Shown piece after piece: positions 1 through 6,508 of a stretch of 8,258 nt of DNA. The stretch is from an uncultured Burkholderiaceae bacterium (lineage in GTDB: Bacteria > Pseudomonadota > Gammaproteobacteria > Burkholderiales > Burkholderiaceae), in assembly GCA_937862845.1 (NCBI GenBank), contig CALMCK010000090.1, positions 1 to 8,258 of the forward strand, read 5' to 3'. The notes beneath the pieces are model-generated. The model saw only the letters and a list, made by a program, of their open reading frames with translations, was not told the origin of the DNA and ran no database searches. A program made the position numbers and the translations under genes. Position 1 is the stretch's first letter; each line of letters begins with the position of its first letter.

Positions 1-301
1 GATCAGAATGATCGCTGCGGTAGGGGCCAGGCTCGCGTCCAGCAGGCCCACCCGCACTGACCAATTGATAACAGCTGGTTTGGGTCCCAGCCGTCGTCGT
101 ACAGTCAACGATTTCAGGTGGTTGACTAAAAGCCCCTGCTTTGAATAGCGAGGTGTCCAGACCTTTAACAACGACGGCAGTTTCGGTAGACACTGCTTGA
201 TTTGCCGCATCCAAAGGCAAGCTACCACAACCCAACATGGCAAGAGAGCAAATGACCACGGCAGGGAAAAACCGTACTTTTTTGACCAAAGACAATTTCA
301 T
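1..301 (-). CDS. Putative lipoprotein, N-terminal part (YHYH-like), cut by left edge
   Basis: An open frame runs leftward from ATG at 301-299 for 100 codons without a stop and leaves the window, so only the N-terminus is seen. The start is supported by a GAAAGG Shine-Dalgarno five bases upstream. Residues 1-25 form a lipoprotein signal: basic start (K2, K7, K8, R10), hydrophobic stretch FFPAVVICSLAML, then MLGC with C25 as the likely lipidated cysteine, so the product is probably anchored in a membrane facing the periplasm. Further on, the segment around C67 and C77 (VDCTTT...TSCYQL) and a later GPY resemble the beginning of YHYH-domain proteins, a family of unclear function. That match is from memory and is weak. 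In that family I would expect GP-aromatic-CP, but here GPY is followed by RSDHSD. The gene lies on the same strand as the B12 uptake genes but is separated from them by a strong terminator, so it is probably a separate unit. It is unlikely to be the missing BtuF. Confidence 0.7.
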   Translation of the reverse strand, partial: MKLSLVKKVRFFPAVVICSLAMLGCGSLPLDAANQAVSTETAVVVKGLDTSLFKAGAFSQPPEIVDCTTTAGTQTSCYQLVSAGGPAGREPGPYRSDHSD

Positions 302-384
302 AAAAACCTTTCTACACTCGCGGTGCGAATTGATTGACGAACCCTCATACAACAAGATGGGCATAGACGCATTGTATCGCAAAT

Positions 385-417
385 GAAAAAGCCCATGCTA
401 TAACAGGGCACGGGCTT
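385..417 (-). terminator. Intrinsic terminator closing the B12 uptake operon
   Basis: Read on the minus strand, AAGCCCGTGC (417-408) pairs with GCATGGGCTT (398-389) over ten positions with a single G-U wobble. The loop is nine bases and the stem runs into a T-tract (390-386, then C). It sits 43 bases past the btuD stop and 84 bases before the next minus-strand gene, so it separates the two units. Confidence 0.85.
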
Positions 418-459
418 AAGTCTCGATAAAAACTCTGGGCGTTACATCAACATACACCA

Positions 460-1182
460 TCACGACACCCGCCAAAATCCATTGTCACACACCAACGCCA
501 CACCAAATGCCTCGGACAAAACCGCCGCACGCATCACATCCGCCACAGCACCTTGTGCCACCACACGACCCTCACCAAACACCAGCACATGCGATGCGAA
601 TGCCGCCACATGATTTAAATCATGTACAGCTGCGATCACAGCATGCGGCGCGGCGCACAGCTCATTGAGCAAGCGGCGCTGCCACACCAGATCCTGCGCG
701 GACAGCGGCTCATCATATAGTGCCAACAGCGTCTCGCCACTGCGCAACACATTGGCAAACACCCACGTCAATCGCTGTCTTTCACCGCCAGACAAATGAT
801 GCAGCCACGCATTGCGGTGCTCGAGCAAACCAAATTCTCGCAGCGCCGCTTCTCGCCGCGCATCATCCGCATCGGGCGTGACGCTGCACAAAGCCTGCCA
901 CACCGTCACCGTAAAAGGCTCATCGTAGCGCTGCGGCACATACACACGCCGCAGCGCTTGTGAGCGTGCCGACAACTCAGACAACGGCGCGTCGCCCAGC
1001 GTCACATGCGTGCGCATACCAGCATTCAGTCCGAGCAATGCATGCAAGACACTGGACTTGCCCGAGCCATTCACACCGAGCAACGCCCACTTCTCGCCCA
1101 CGCGCACCGTCCAATCAAACGGCTCGATGACCACACGCTTGCCATGGACGACACTCAATTGACGAACACTTAACACACTCAT
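460..1182 (-). CDS. btuD: ABC transporter ATP-binding protein, BtuD/FecE type (cobalamin import)
   Basis: This 240-residue cytoplasmic ATPase would power a BtuCD-type importer. Visible motifs in order: Walker A GVNGSGKSS (36-44), Q-loop YVPQ (Q84), signature LSGGERQ (130-136), Walker B LLALYDE (D157, catalytic E158), D-loop SAQD (161-164) and switch histidine H187 in HDLNH. All catalytic positions are present. Slightly unusual are a valine where proline is common in Walker A and a tyrosine just before the Walker B aspartate. The frame extends upstream to 1605 without a stop, but that part lies inside the permease gene and is not transporter-like. The ATG at 1182-1180 is chosen because family similarity begins there and because it overlaps the permease stop as ATGA, which suggests translational coupling. 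The family (BtuD, FecE, HmuV) is secure. Cobalamin as substrate is inferred from the riboswitch and BtuB-like receptor of the same unit; a siderophore or haem substrate cannot be excluded from this protein alone. Confidence 0.9.
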   Translation of the reverse strand: MSVLSVRQLSVVHGKRVVIEPFDWTVRVGEKWALLGVNGSGKSSVLHALLGLNAGMRTHVTLGDAPLSELSARSQALRRVYVPQRYDEPFTVTVWQALCSVTPDADDARREAALREFGLLEHRNAWLHHLSGGERQRLTWVFANVLRSGETLLALYDEPLSAQDLVWQRRLLNELCAAPHAVIAAVHDLNHVAAFASHVLVFGEGRVVAQGAVADVMRAAVLSEAFGVALVCDNGFWRVS

Positions 1183-2189
1183 GCCGCCCCCGACTTTAAA
1201 CGCGCAATCAAACGCCACGCCAACAATGGCGCACCGATGGCCACTGTAAACAAACCGACGGGCAACTGCAACGGCGCCACCAAAGTGCGCGCCAACACAT
1301 CCGCCAACACCAACAACACCCCACCCCACAGTGCGCACAGCGGCAACACCACACGCATGTTCGCCGAGAAGTGTCGCGCGCCAATCGCTTTGACGACATG
1401 CGGCACAATCAAGCCAACAAAGCCAATCGCACCCGCCTCCATCACCGCCAGCGCCGTCGCCACGCCCGAGAGCAATAACAACTGCAAACGCACCCGCTCG
1501 ACATCCACCCCAGCACTGTGCGCCATCACTGCGCCGCGCATCAATGCGGCCATCGGTCGTGCCAGCCGCATGGACAAAAACAAACACAACCACACACCAC
1601 ACCACGCAACATAGTGCGAGCCAGCACCCGCCAAATCACCGAGCATCCAAAACAGCGCACCGCGCATCACACGATCGGGCAGCAACAATAAAATCGCGCT
1701 CACACCCGCCGTCAAAAACGCCGCCAATAAAATCCCCAACAGCAGCATCACCGTCACATCGCCCTCAAGCCGCGCATAACGCCGCATCGCCGCATACATC
1801 ATCGCCAACACCGCCAGCGCACCGAACAGCGCCGCGCCCTGCAGCAGCCACCACGACGCGCCAAACAACATGCCGAGCAGCACGCAAAACGACGCACCCG
1901 ACGCCGCGCCGAGCATATACGGCTCCGCCAGTGGATTGCGCATCAACACCTGCAACATCACGCCCGACAAAGCCAACAAACCGCCCACACCAAACGCTGC
2001 CAACACGCGCGGCAAACGCAATTGCACAAACACATCGCGCGGCAAATCAGATGCTTGAAACAACAAAGCAAATGCCAACACCGCACACGCCGCCCCCACA
2101 GAACCGAGCAAAGCAAAACGCACAAGCGTGATGGCTTGTGCGTTGGGGCTGCGATTGAGTTTTTGTTTCGAGGTCATGGAGACTGCCAT
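1179..2189 (-). CDS. btuC: ABC transporter permease, FecCD/BtuC family (cobalamin import)
   Basis: This 336-residue polytopic inner-membrane protein would form, as a dimer, the channel of a BtuCD-type importer that receives substrate from a periplasmic binding protein. Family hallmarks are clear: LRLPRVLAAFGVGGLLALSG (57-76) followed by MLQVLMRNPLAEPYMLG, the FWMLGDL segment near 180-186, GAIGFVGLIVPH (253-264), and a C-terminal block with LADVLAR and LPVGLFTVAIGAPL. Length is normal for the family (about 320-350), and many hydrophobic segments fit about ten membrane helices. The first ATG (2189) has no obvious Shine-Dalgarno. A second ATG four codons later (2177) is equally possible, and family similarity does not decide between them. 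The stop overlaps the btuD start. It follows btuB after a 104-base gap that holds a terminator-like hairpin and a possible promoter, so its expression may be partly uncoupled from btuB. Cobalamin specificity is inferred from context. Confidence 0.9.
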   Translation of the reverse strand: MAVSMTSKQKLNRSPNAQAITLVRFALLGSVGAACAVLAFALLFQASDLPRDVFVQLRLPRVLAAFGVGGLLALSGVMLQVLMRNPLAEPYMLGAASGASFCVLLGMLFGASWWLLQGAALFGALAVLAMMYAAMRRYARLEGDVTVMLLLGILLAAFLTAGVSAILLLLPDRVMRGALFWMLGDLAGAGSHYVAWCGVWLCLFLSMRLARPMAALMRGAVMAHSAGVDVERVRLQLLLLSGVATALAVMEAGAIGFVGLIVPHVVKAIGARHFSANMRVVLPLCALWGGVLLVLADVLARTLVAPLQLPVGLFTVAIGAPLLAWRLIARLKSGAA

Positions 2190-2195
2190 AAACTT

Positions 2196-2240
2196 AAAAA
2201 ACGGTCATTCCCGCTTGGGCTAGCGGGAATGACGTTTTTT
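2196..2240. terminator. Perfect inverted repeat with A/T flanks, likely bidirectional terminator in the btuB-btuC gap
   Basis: GTCATTCCCGC (2204-2214) and GCGGGAATGAC (2223-2233) form a perfect 11-bp stem with an 8-base loop. The left flank is six A (2196-2201) and the right flank is GTTTTTT (2234-2240), so on either strand the stem ends in a T-run. On the minus strand this lies 54 bases after the btuB stop and 15 bases before the btuC start. It could terminate part of the btuB transcript, stabilise its 3' end, or be a copy of a dispersed repeat: palindromes with the ATTCCCGC/GCGGGAAT core are common as interspersed repeats in several proteobacteria. Only one copy is seen in this window. Confidence 0.7.
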
Positions 2241-2251
2241 GATTGTGATTT

Positions 2252-2280
2252 TATAAATACATGTTTGACTGACTCATCAA
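2252..2280 (-). promoter_or_regulatory. Candidate internal promoter for btuCD
   Basis: On the minus strand TTGATG (2280-2275) is followed after 17 bases by TTTATA (2257-2252). An overlapping TATAAA (2255-2250) would give 19-base spacing. The predicted start is near 2243, just upstream of the inverted repeat, so the hairpin would become the 5' leader of such a transcript. AT-rich intergenic DNA easily produces matches of this quality, so this is tentative. Confidence 0.35.
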
Positions 2281-2293
2281 CCCACGAACTTAT

Positions 2294-4183
2294 TTATTTA
2301 AACGATGGCTGATATTGCAATGACAACAACACCGTGCGCGGCGTGCCATTGTAGCCATACAGCGTTTGGTAGTGACGGTTAAACAAATTGTTCAACGTCA
2401 AACCAATTTTCACGTCCTTCACTGGCGCATAGTAAATCGCTGCGTTGACCACGCCAAAACCTGCCACACGGGTTTTACCGACATCACTCATGTGACTTTG
2501 CACTGTCCAGTCAATTTGCCCATTCCATTTACCGATGGTTTTTCCCACGCCCAGACTGCCGATGACGCGCGGTTGGCGCAACAGGCGCACACCCGTGTCG
2601 CGGTTTTTCACCGATTGATAGGTCAGCCCCAGATTGACATCGAAGCCATACATATTCATCCAACCGTGATACTCAACACCCATCGCACGAGCGCGGCTGA
2701 TGTTCACGGGCAAATAGGTCAATGCATCCGTACCGATTTTATCGCGGTACAGCGTATTAAATCCCGTGACGCGCATGCCGTAACCTTCATCGGCATACTG
2801 TAAACCGAGCTCAGTGTAGTTGGCGTGCTCTGCCTTTAACTTTGGATTTGAGTAACCTGGATAATAGAGCTCGTTAAAATTCGGTGCAGCAAAACCATTG
2901 CTGTAACCCGCAATCACGCGGAGTTTGGGCGCGAGATCAAAACTGTAATGGACAGCACCCGTGTTTTCACGTTTCATGCCAGTGAGTTTATCTGTGCGCG
3001 CATTGAGTTGCAGGTGGTGGCGGTCTTTGTCCAGAGTGTAACCTGCCCACAGGCTGTTTGTGCTGCGCGTGGTGTTGTCATACATCGTGTCCGAAGACAG
3101 GCGTTGATTGCTGCGCGAAACCCCTGCGACCCATTCACCAAGCTGTGTGTGAATGTCGTTTTGCCAAGAGATTTCTTGAGTGCTGGTTTTGTAATACGAC
3201 TCGCCCGTGCCATAAAAAACAGGTGAATTAAAGTCATTCGAGCGGTCGGTGTATTGCGAGACACGCAAATGTGAACGCCAGTTGTCCATGATGCGGTTGT
3301 CGCTGTACAGCGACGCGCTGGTCACTTGGGTTTTGTTAAACTGTATCGAGTCTGCAGTGCCGTATGCGCTGTCGTATTGGTTTTTGCCACGCGTGTCCAA
3401 CAGGCGCACGCCGAACTCATTGTTTTCATTTGGACGATAACGGATATTTGCGTTAAGGCTTTCGCTTTTATAACCATCCTTATCTGGATTGACATTGCCG
3501 TATGCATTGACTTTTTTCATCGCTGCAGCATTCTGCGCGCTGATCGCTTTAATCTCTTCGTGCGAGACGCCAAATGTCGCAGACAGTTTTTCACCCGCTA
3601 AATTCAGCTGTGCCGAGGCTTGCCGTTGACCTGCATTGCCACCCGCAATGCGCAAATTTGCACCACTCGTGTTTTGAACACGACGAGTGAAAATCTGCAC
3701 CACGCCACCAACCGCTTGCGAGCCGTACAACGTCGAGACATTGCCGCGCACGATTTCGATGCGCTCAATCGCAGACAATGGCAACTGCTCGAGCGCCGCC
3801 GTACCCGCCGACAAATTATTCATCGGCACACCATCAATTAAAATCAAGGTGTGGCGCGGCTCACCACCACGAATCGACACACCAGACAATGAGCCTTGAC
3901 CACCATTTTGGCGTATCGACACACCCGACTGTGTGCGCAGCAAGCTGAGCACATCCTGCGCGGGGCTTTGTTCAATCGCCTCACGGTCAATCACACTCGT
4001 GTGCGGCAACGTGTCCGTCACCACTTGCTCGGTGCGCGATGCCGTCACGACCACCGTGGGCTGCGCATCATCGCTGGTTTGTGCCGAAGTCACGCCACTG
4101 GCGGCCAAAAGGGTAAAAGTCACCAGCGCACGAATGGCGTGGTGGCGCGTCGTCACAGACGCGACTTGATGTAGATCAGTCAT
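2294..4183 (-). CDS. btuB: TonB-dependent vitamin B12 outer-membrane receptor
   Basis: The product is 629 residues, close to E. coli BtuB (614). Residues 1-34 are a signal peptide with a long polar N-region and the cleavage site TSA|QT, so it is exported to the outer membrane. The TonB box PTVVVTA is at about 42-48. The plug follows (SVIDREAIEQSPAQDVLSLL, then VSIRGGEPRHTLILIDGVPM and IERIEIVRGNVSTLYGSQAV), and from about residue 170 the 22-strand barrel pattern runs to the C-terminal NNLFNRHYQTLYGY...LSLQYQPSFK. It would move cobalamin across the outer membrane using TonB/ExbBD energy. The frame is open further upstream to 4432, but that part is the riboswitch RNA. The ATG at 4183-4181 is chosen because it has GAGG five bases upstream and directly precedes the signal peptide. 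Expression should be repressed by adenosylcobalamin through the riboswitch. The BtuB assignment rests on the TonB box, the plug and the riboswitch together. Other cobamides or corrinoids could be the real ligand. Confidence 0.93.
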   Translation of the reverse strand: MTDLHQVASVTTRHHAIRALVTFTLLAASGVTSAQTSDDAQPTVVVTASRTEQVVTDTLPHTSVIDREAIEQSPAQDVLSLLRTQSGVSIRQNGGQGSLSGVSIRGGEPRHTLILIDGVPMNNLSAGTAALEQLPLSAIERIEIVRGNVSTLYGSQAVGGVVQIFTRRVQNTSGANLRIAGGNAGQRQASAQLNLAGEKLSATFGVSHEEIKAISAQNAAAMKKVNAYGNVNPDKDGYKSESLNANIRYRPNENNEFGVRLLDTRGKNQYDSAYGTADSIQFNKTQVTSASLYSDNRIMDNWRSHLRVSQYTDRSNDFNSPVFYGTGESYYKTSTQEISWQNDIHTQLGEWVAGVSRSNQRLSSDTMYDNTTRSTNSLWAGYTLDKDRHHLQLNARTDKLTGMKRENTGAVHYSFDLAPKLRVIAGYSNGFAAPNFNELYYPGYSNPKLKAEHANYTELGLQYADEGYGMRVTGFNTLYRDKIGTDALTYLPVNISRARAMGVEYHGWMNMYGFDVNLGLTYQSVKNRDTGVRLLRQPRVIGSLGVGKTIGKWNGQIDWTVQSHMSDVGKTRVAGFGVVNAAIYYAPVKDVKIGLTLNNLFNRHYQTLYGYNGTPRTVLLSLQYQPSFK

Positions 4184-4194
4184 ATATTCCTCAA

Positions 4195-4211
4195 CTTTGC
4201 GACCCGCAAAG
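4195..4211 (-). promoter_or_regulatory. Hairpin just before the btuB ribosome binding site, possible expression platform
   Basis: In the leader between the riboswitch core and the btuB start, CTTTGCG (4211-4205) can pair with CGCAAAG (4201-4195) around a three-base loop, ending four bases before the GAGG (4191-4188 region). An alternative stem CCGCA (4230-4226) with TGCGG (4208-4204) uses the same bases and excludes the first one. No T-tract follows, so control of translation seems more likely than transcription termination. This is inference from base pairing only. Confidence 0.4.
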
Positions 4212-4253
4212 AATGGATGGGAGAATGCGGCTTGAATACTCAAACCACGCGTA

Positions 4254-4467
4254 TCGGCAGGTCTCCGGACTGGCCCATCACGCCCAACACCTTCCCATCT
4301 GCGTCGCGCAGTCGATTCGATATCGACCCACGTGTTCAAACAGTGGCTTACATTGAGCGCTGATGTTTTAAGCTTCAACATCAGGGCATACCGTTGCGGG
4401 TGCAGCATGGTCGGTTGTGTATCAACCGCCAATTTCCCTTAAAACGCCCCATCATGGGCGTCACCGA
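4254..4467 (-). ncRNA. Cobalamin riboswitch (B12 element) in the btuB leader
   Basis: Read on the minus strand, the conserved core appears in the right order: GGTGACGCC with an ACGCCC/GGGCGT hairpin, GGGAA (4438-4434), GCTGC followed by CCCGCAACGGT (4400-4390), AAGCCACTG (4349-4341), GGGAAGGTG (4296-4288) and the B12 box CAGTCCGGAGACCTGCC (4272-4256). The closing stem can be drawn as TCGG (4467-4464) with CCGA (4257-4254). Additional helices support folding: CTGATGTT/AACATCAG around 4383-4361 and GTCGAT/ATCGAC in the variable arm near 4326-4310. The class binds adenosylcobalamin or related cobalamins and usually switches off uptake or synthesis genes. It ends 70 bases before the btuB start, and the region between probably holds the expression platform. 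The edges are approximate. Confidence 0.95.
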
Positions 4468-4477
4468 CAAGTCTCGC

Positions 4478-4506
4478 ACTTTACGGCACATGGCCAAAAA
4501 AAGCAA
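4478..4506 (-). promoter_or_regulatory. Sigma70-like promoter of the btuB operon
   Basis: On the minus strand TTGCTT (4506-4501) and TAAAGT (4483-4478) are separated by exactly 17 bases. The predicted transcription start, near 4471, falls just before the 5' edge of the riboswitch, as expected for an RNA element that starts close to the +1. The position relative to the riboswitch is the main support. Confidence 0.65.
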
Positions 4507-4621
4507 TGGCATATGGCCACGCGCCCGCATCGTTTTCGAGTAAAATACCCGCAAGCACCCCAAAAGCCGCGCCGCATAAAACCACAGCTGCTTTTTGACA
4601 CTTCATCAAAAAAACCACACC

Positions 4622-4840
4622 ATGCTCGCATTGCTCAAAACCCTCGAAGAAAAGTTATCCAAACTCATCGCCCACGCCAACGCGCTGCGCGCTGAAAACC
4701 AAAGCCTGCGCCGCGAAAACACAGATTTGCGCGAACAACACAAAGCACTGACCGAGCGCATGACACAGGCCCAAGGCCACATTGACTCAGTCATCTCTCA
4801 ACTAGAACACGCCGAACCCACCACAACGAGCCCCCAATGA
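4622..4840 (+). CDS. Small coiled-coil protein, ZapB-like (upstream partner of zapA)
   Basis: This 72-residue cytoplasmic protein is almost entirely a predicted coiled coil: from LLKTLEEKLSKLIAHANALR through ENQSLRRENTDLREQHKALT, leucines and other hydrophobics recur in heptads among many E, K, R and Q. The last ten residues are a short polar tail. It resembles the short coiled-coil family (TIGR02449 / ZapB-like) that often precedes zapA in beta- and gammaproteobacteria, and it may act with ZapA at the division ring, but its own role is not established by sequence. The ATG at 4622 is preferred; a TTG nine codons upstream (4595) is in frame, and neither has a clear Shine-Dalgarno. Its stop overlaps the zapA start as ATGA, so the two are probably one coupled transcript. 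A TAAAAT at 4541-4546 is a possible -10 for the pair, but no good -35 accompanies it. Confidence 0.8.
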   Translation: MLALLKTLEEKLSKLIAHANALRAENQSLRRENTDLREQHKALTERMTQAQGHIDSVISQLEHAEPTTTSPQ

Positions 4841-5154
4841 ATTCACCCAAAGAAACCCTCAACGTCAACATCCTCGGCCGCAGCTATACCCTGCTGTGCG
4901 CACCCGACGAAAAAACCTCTCTGTTGTCCGCCGTCACACTGGTTGACCAAAAAATGAGCGCGATTAACCAACAAATGGGCATGTCCAGCCACGACAAAAT
5001 CGCGGTGTTCGCCGCCCTACAAATCGCACACGAACTGCTGCAACACAATCTGCACAACAGCGCCAGCGTCGAAGCCTCAAAGCGCATTGACCACATGAGT
5101 CAAGCCATTGACACGGTGCTGACTTCCACACAAACCTCAACGTCATCATCCTAG
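4837..5154 (+). CDS. zapA: Cell division protein ZapA
   Basis: At 105 residues this has the usual ZapA length. It is a cytoplasmic FtsZ-ring protein that cross-links FtsZ filaments. The family pattern is clear: an N-terminal strand region with VNILGRSYTLLCAPDEK (residues about 9-25), then LLSAVTLVDQKMSAI and the conserved helix DKIAVFAALQIAHELL (about 48-63), followed by a C-terminal coiled coil and a Ser/Thr-rich tail. The start is set by the ATGA overlap with the upstream coiled-coil gene. A strong terminator follows within 25 bases of the stop. In many relatives the 6S RNA gene sits immediately downstream of zapA; here the 74-base gap to the next gene is too short to hold it. Confidence 0.92.
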   Translation: MNSPKETLNVNILGRSYTLLCAPDEKTSLLSAVTLVDQKMSAINQQMGMSSHDKIAVFAALQIAHELLQHNLHNSASVEASKRIDHMSQAIDTVLTSTQTSTSSS

Positions 5155-5178
5155 TTTTTCACTCGCCTGATGGACTTT

Positions 5179-5204
5179 ATCGGCGCATTTGAGCGCCGAT
5201 TTTT
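5179..5204 (+). terminator. Intrinsic terminator after zapA
   Basis: ATCGGCGC (5179-5186) pairs perfectly with GCGCCGAT (5193-5200) around a six-base ATTTGA loop and runs directly into TTTT (5201-5204). It lies 24 bases after the zapA stop and 24 bases before the transporter start, so it ends the zap transcript. Confidence 0.9.
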
Positions 5205-5228
5205 GCAAGTATTTATATCGAGCAACAC

Positions 5229-6392
5229 ATGCCACTCATCACCCGAACGCCACGCACAGCGCAGCTTGCCCTGTTTTCAATCTTTGTGTCTTTTGGCCTG
5301 ATGTGCGGCCTGTGGGCGGCAGCGATTCCTTTACTGCAAACACGACTGAGCTTGCCCAACGACATGCTCGGCGCGAGTATATTTTGCTTCGGACTCGGCG
5401 CTGTGCTGGCCACTTTTGTCGTACCAAAATACATTGCACGCCATCAAACGCGCCCCGTGATGCTGGTCGGTGGCTGCGTGATGTGGGTGTTTTTCATTGC
5501 ATCGCTCAACGCACCGACCGTCGCGTTGCTGATGCTGCTTTTAGCGGGCGTGGGCTTTGGTTGCGGCATACTCGACACCAGCATGAACAGCCACGCATTC
5601 ACGGTGGAGCACCATCTGGGCAAGCCCACTCTCTCAAAACTGCACGGCGGCTTCAGCTTGGGCGGCGTATTGGGCAGCGGCACCGTTGCGTGGCTCATTC
5701 ATCAAAATTTTTCGGTGAATGGCGGCATACTCATCATCGCAGCCCTCGCCGTCTGGGGACTTTTTTACGCCAAAAACCTCTGCTACCCAACCGACTTACA
5801 ACCAAATGACAGCACCAACGCCATCACCACAACGGCCCGCGTGCCACGCGCATTGATTGTGGTGGCGGTGTTGACGGCAATTACGTTTTTCTCCGAAGGC
5901 TCTGTCAGCGATTGGGCTGGCCTGTTTTTGCGCGATGAAAAATCCGCCAGCGCCACACAAACCGCACTGTCATACGGCGCATTTGCCACCGGCATGACCA
6001 TCGCTCGTTTCTTGGGCGACGGCATGCGCGCACGCTTTGCCACCATGCCATTCTTATACGTCAGCAGTGCGTTTGCCTGCTTGATGATGACGGTGTTTGT
6101 GCTCTCGCCATACCCCACGCTCGCGCTGATTGCGCTTTTGGGTGCAGGCTTGGGCTATGCCAATGTCGTGCCATTATTGTTTGTCCGCGCGGCCAACATC
6201 GACGGCATCTCCAGTGCGCGCGGCGTGGCGTTCGCTGCAGGTCTGGGCTACGCCAGCCTGCTCGGCGGTCCCGCCCTGCTCGGCTACATCGCCGAACACG
6301 CAGGCCTCCATGCTTCGTTTATGCTGGTGGTTTTGGGTAGTTTGCTGATTGTGTTCGAAAGCCGTAGCCATATTCATAAAAAACAAGCCTAA
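5229..6392 (+). CDS. Major facilitator superfamily transporter, YbjJ-like, substrate unknown
   Basis: This 387-residue inner-membrane protein has alternating hydrophobic segments that fit about 12 membrane helices, with a more polar central loop near 187-205 between the two halves. Several marks match E. coli YbjJ and its relatives: MLGASIFCFGLGAVL after the first loop (46-60), GFGCGILDTSMNSHAFTVE (109-127), the pair LHGGFSLGG (138-146), and EGSVSDWAGLFLRDE in the second half (223-237). The family is annotated as an MFS efflux or sugar-type permease without an established substrate, so none is proposed. The start ATG directly precedes the first hydrophobic segment; only a weak GAG lies six bases upstream. 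The previous gene ends in a terminator 24 bases before this start, so a separate promoter would have to overlap that short gap, and I see no convincing one. No strong terminator follows; a GGCT/AGCC mini-hairpin at about 6430-6441 is too weak to call. Confidence 0.88.
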   Translation: MPLITRTPRTAQLALFSIFVSFGLMCGLWAAAIPLLQTRLSLPNDMLGASIFCFGLGAVLATFVVPKYIARHQTRPVMLVGGCVMWVFFIASLNAPTVALLMLLLAGVGFGCGILDTSMNSHAFTVEHHLGKPTLSKLHGGFSLGGVLGSGTVAWLIHQNFSVNGGILIIAALAVWGLFYAKNLCYPTDLQPNDSTNAITTTARVPRALIVVAVLTAITFFSEGSVSDWAGLFLRDEKSASATQTALSYGAFATGMTIARFLGDGMRARFATMPFLYVSSAFACLMMTVFVLSPYPTLALIALLGAGLGYANVVPLLFVRAANIDGISSARGVAFAAGLGYASLLGGPALLGYIAEHAGLHASFMLVVLGSLLIVFESRSHIHKKQA

Positions 6393-6468
6393 CACCTCAC
6401 GTCGAAGCGCCGCTTGCCCTTTAAAACACGGCTTTCCAGCCTTAAAACACACTCTTCTCACAAGCCAC

Positions 6469-6497
6469 TTGTGTCGCGCAAATTTGTTTGCTATAAT
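6469..6497 (+). promoter_or_regulatory. Sigma70-like promoter of tRNA-Val
   Basis: A consensus TATAAT (6492-6497) is preceded at 17 bases by TTGTGT (6469-6474). The predicted start near 6504 is about five bases before the mature tRNA 5' end, leaving a short leader for RNase P. Confidence 0.8.
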
Positions 6498-6508
6498 CGC
6501 ACCTCTTT

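Noticed and set aside
371..376. TACAAT on the minus strand as a -10 for the left-edge lipoprotein gene
   Set aside because: The hexamer 17 bases upstream (AGCATG) does not resemble a -35 and falls in the terminator stem.
1183..1605. Upstream extension of the btuD reading frame (would give a 381-residue protein)
   Set aside because: This part is the permease gene read in another frame. It has a low-complexity Cys/Gly/Val-rich translation, and ABC-ATPase similarity begins at the ATG at 1182.
1544..2131. Plus-strand open frame of 195 codons opposite btuC
   Set aside because: The translation is a Thr/Pro/Ala/Arg-rich antisense shadow of the permease, with no family resemblance.
4184..4432. Upstream extension of the btuB reading frame
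   Set aside because: It runs through the cobalamin riboswitch, lies before the signal peptide, and the ATG at 4183 has a good Shine-Dalgarno.
4541..4546. TAAAAT as a -10 for the ZapB-like/zapA pair
   Set aside because: No acceptable -35 at 16-18 bases and no extended TG, so it is mentioned only in the gene entry.
5189..5809. Plus-strand open frame of 206 codons overlapping the MFS gene
   Set aside because: It is an out-of-frame reading of the transporter, starts inside the zapA terminator, and is Arg/His-rich without recognisable features.
6421..6450. Two copies of TTAAAACAC 21 bases apart with a GGCT/AGCC mini-hairpin between them, after the MFS gene
   Set aside because: The stem is only 4 bp and there is no T-tract; the repeat is short and AT-rich, so chance is likely.
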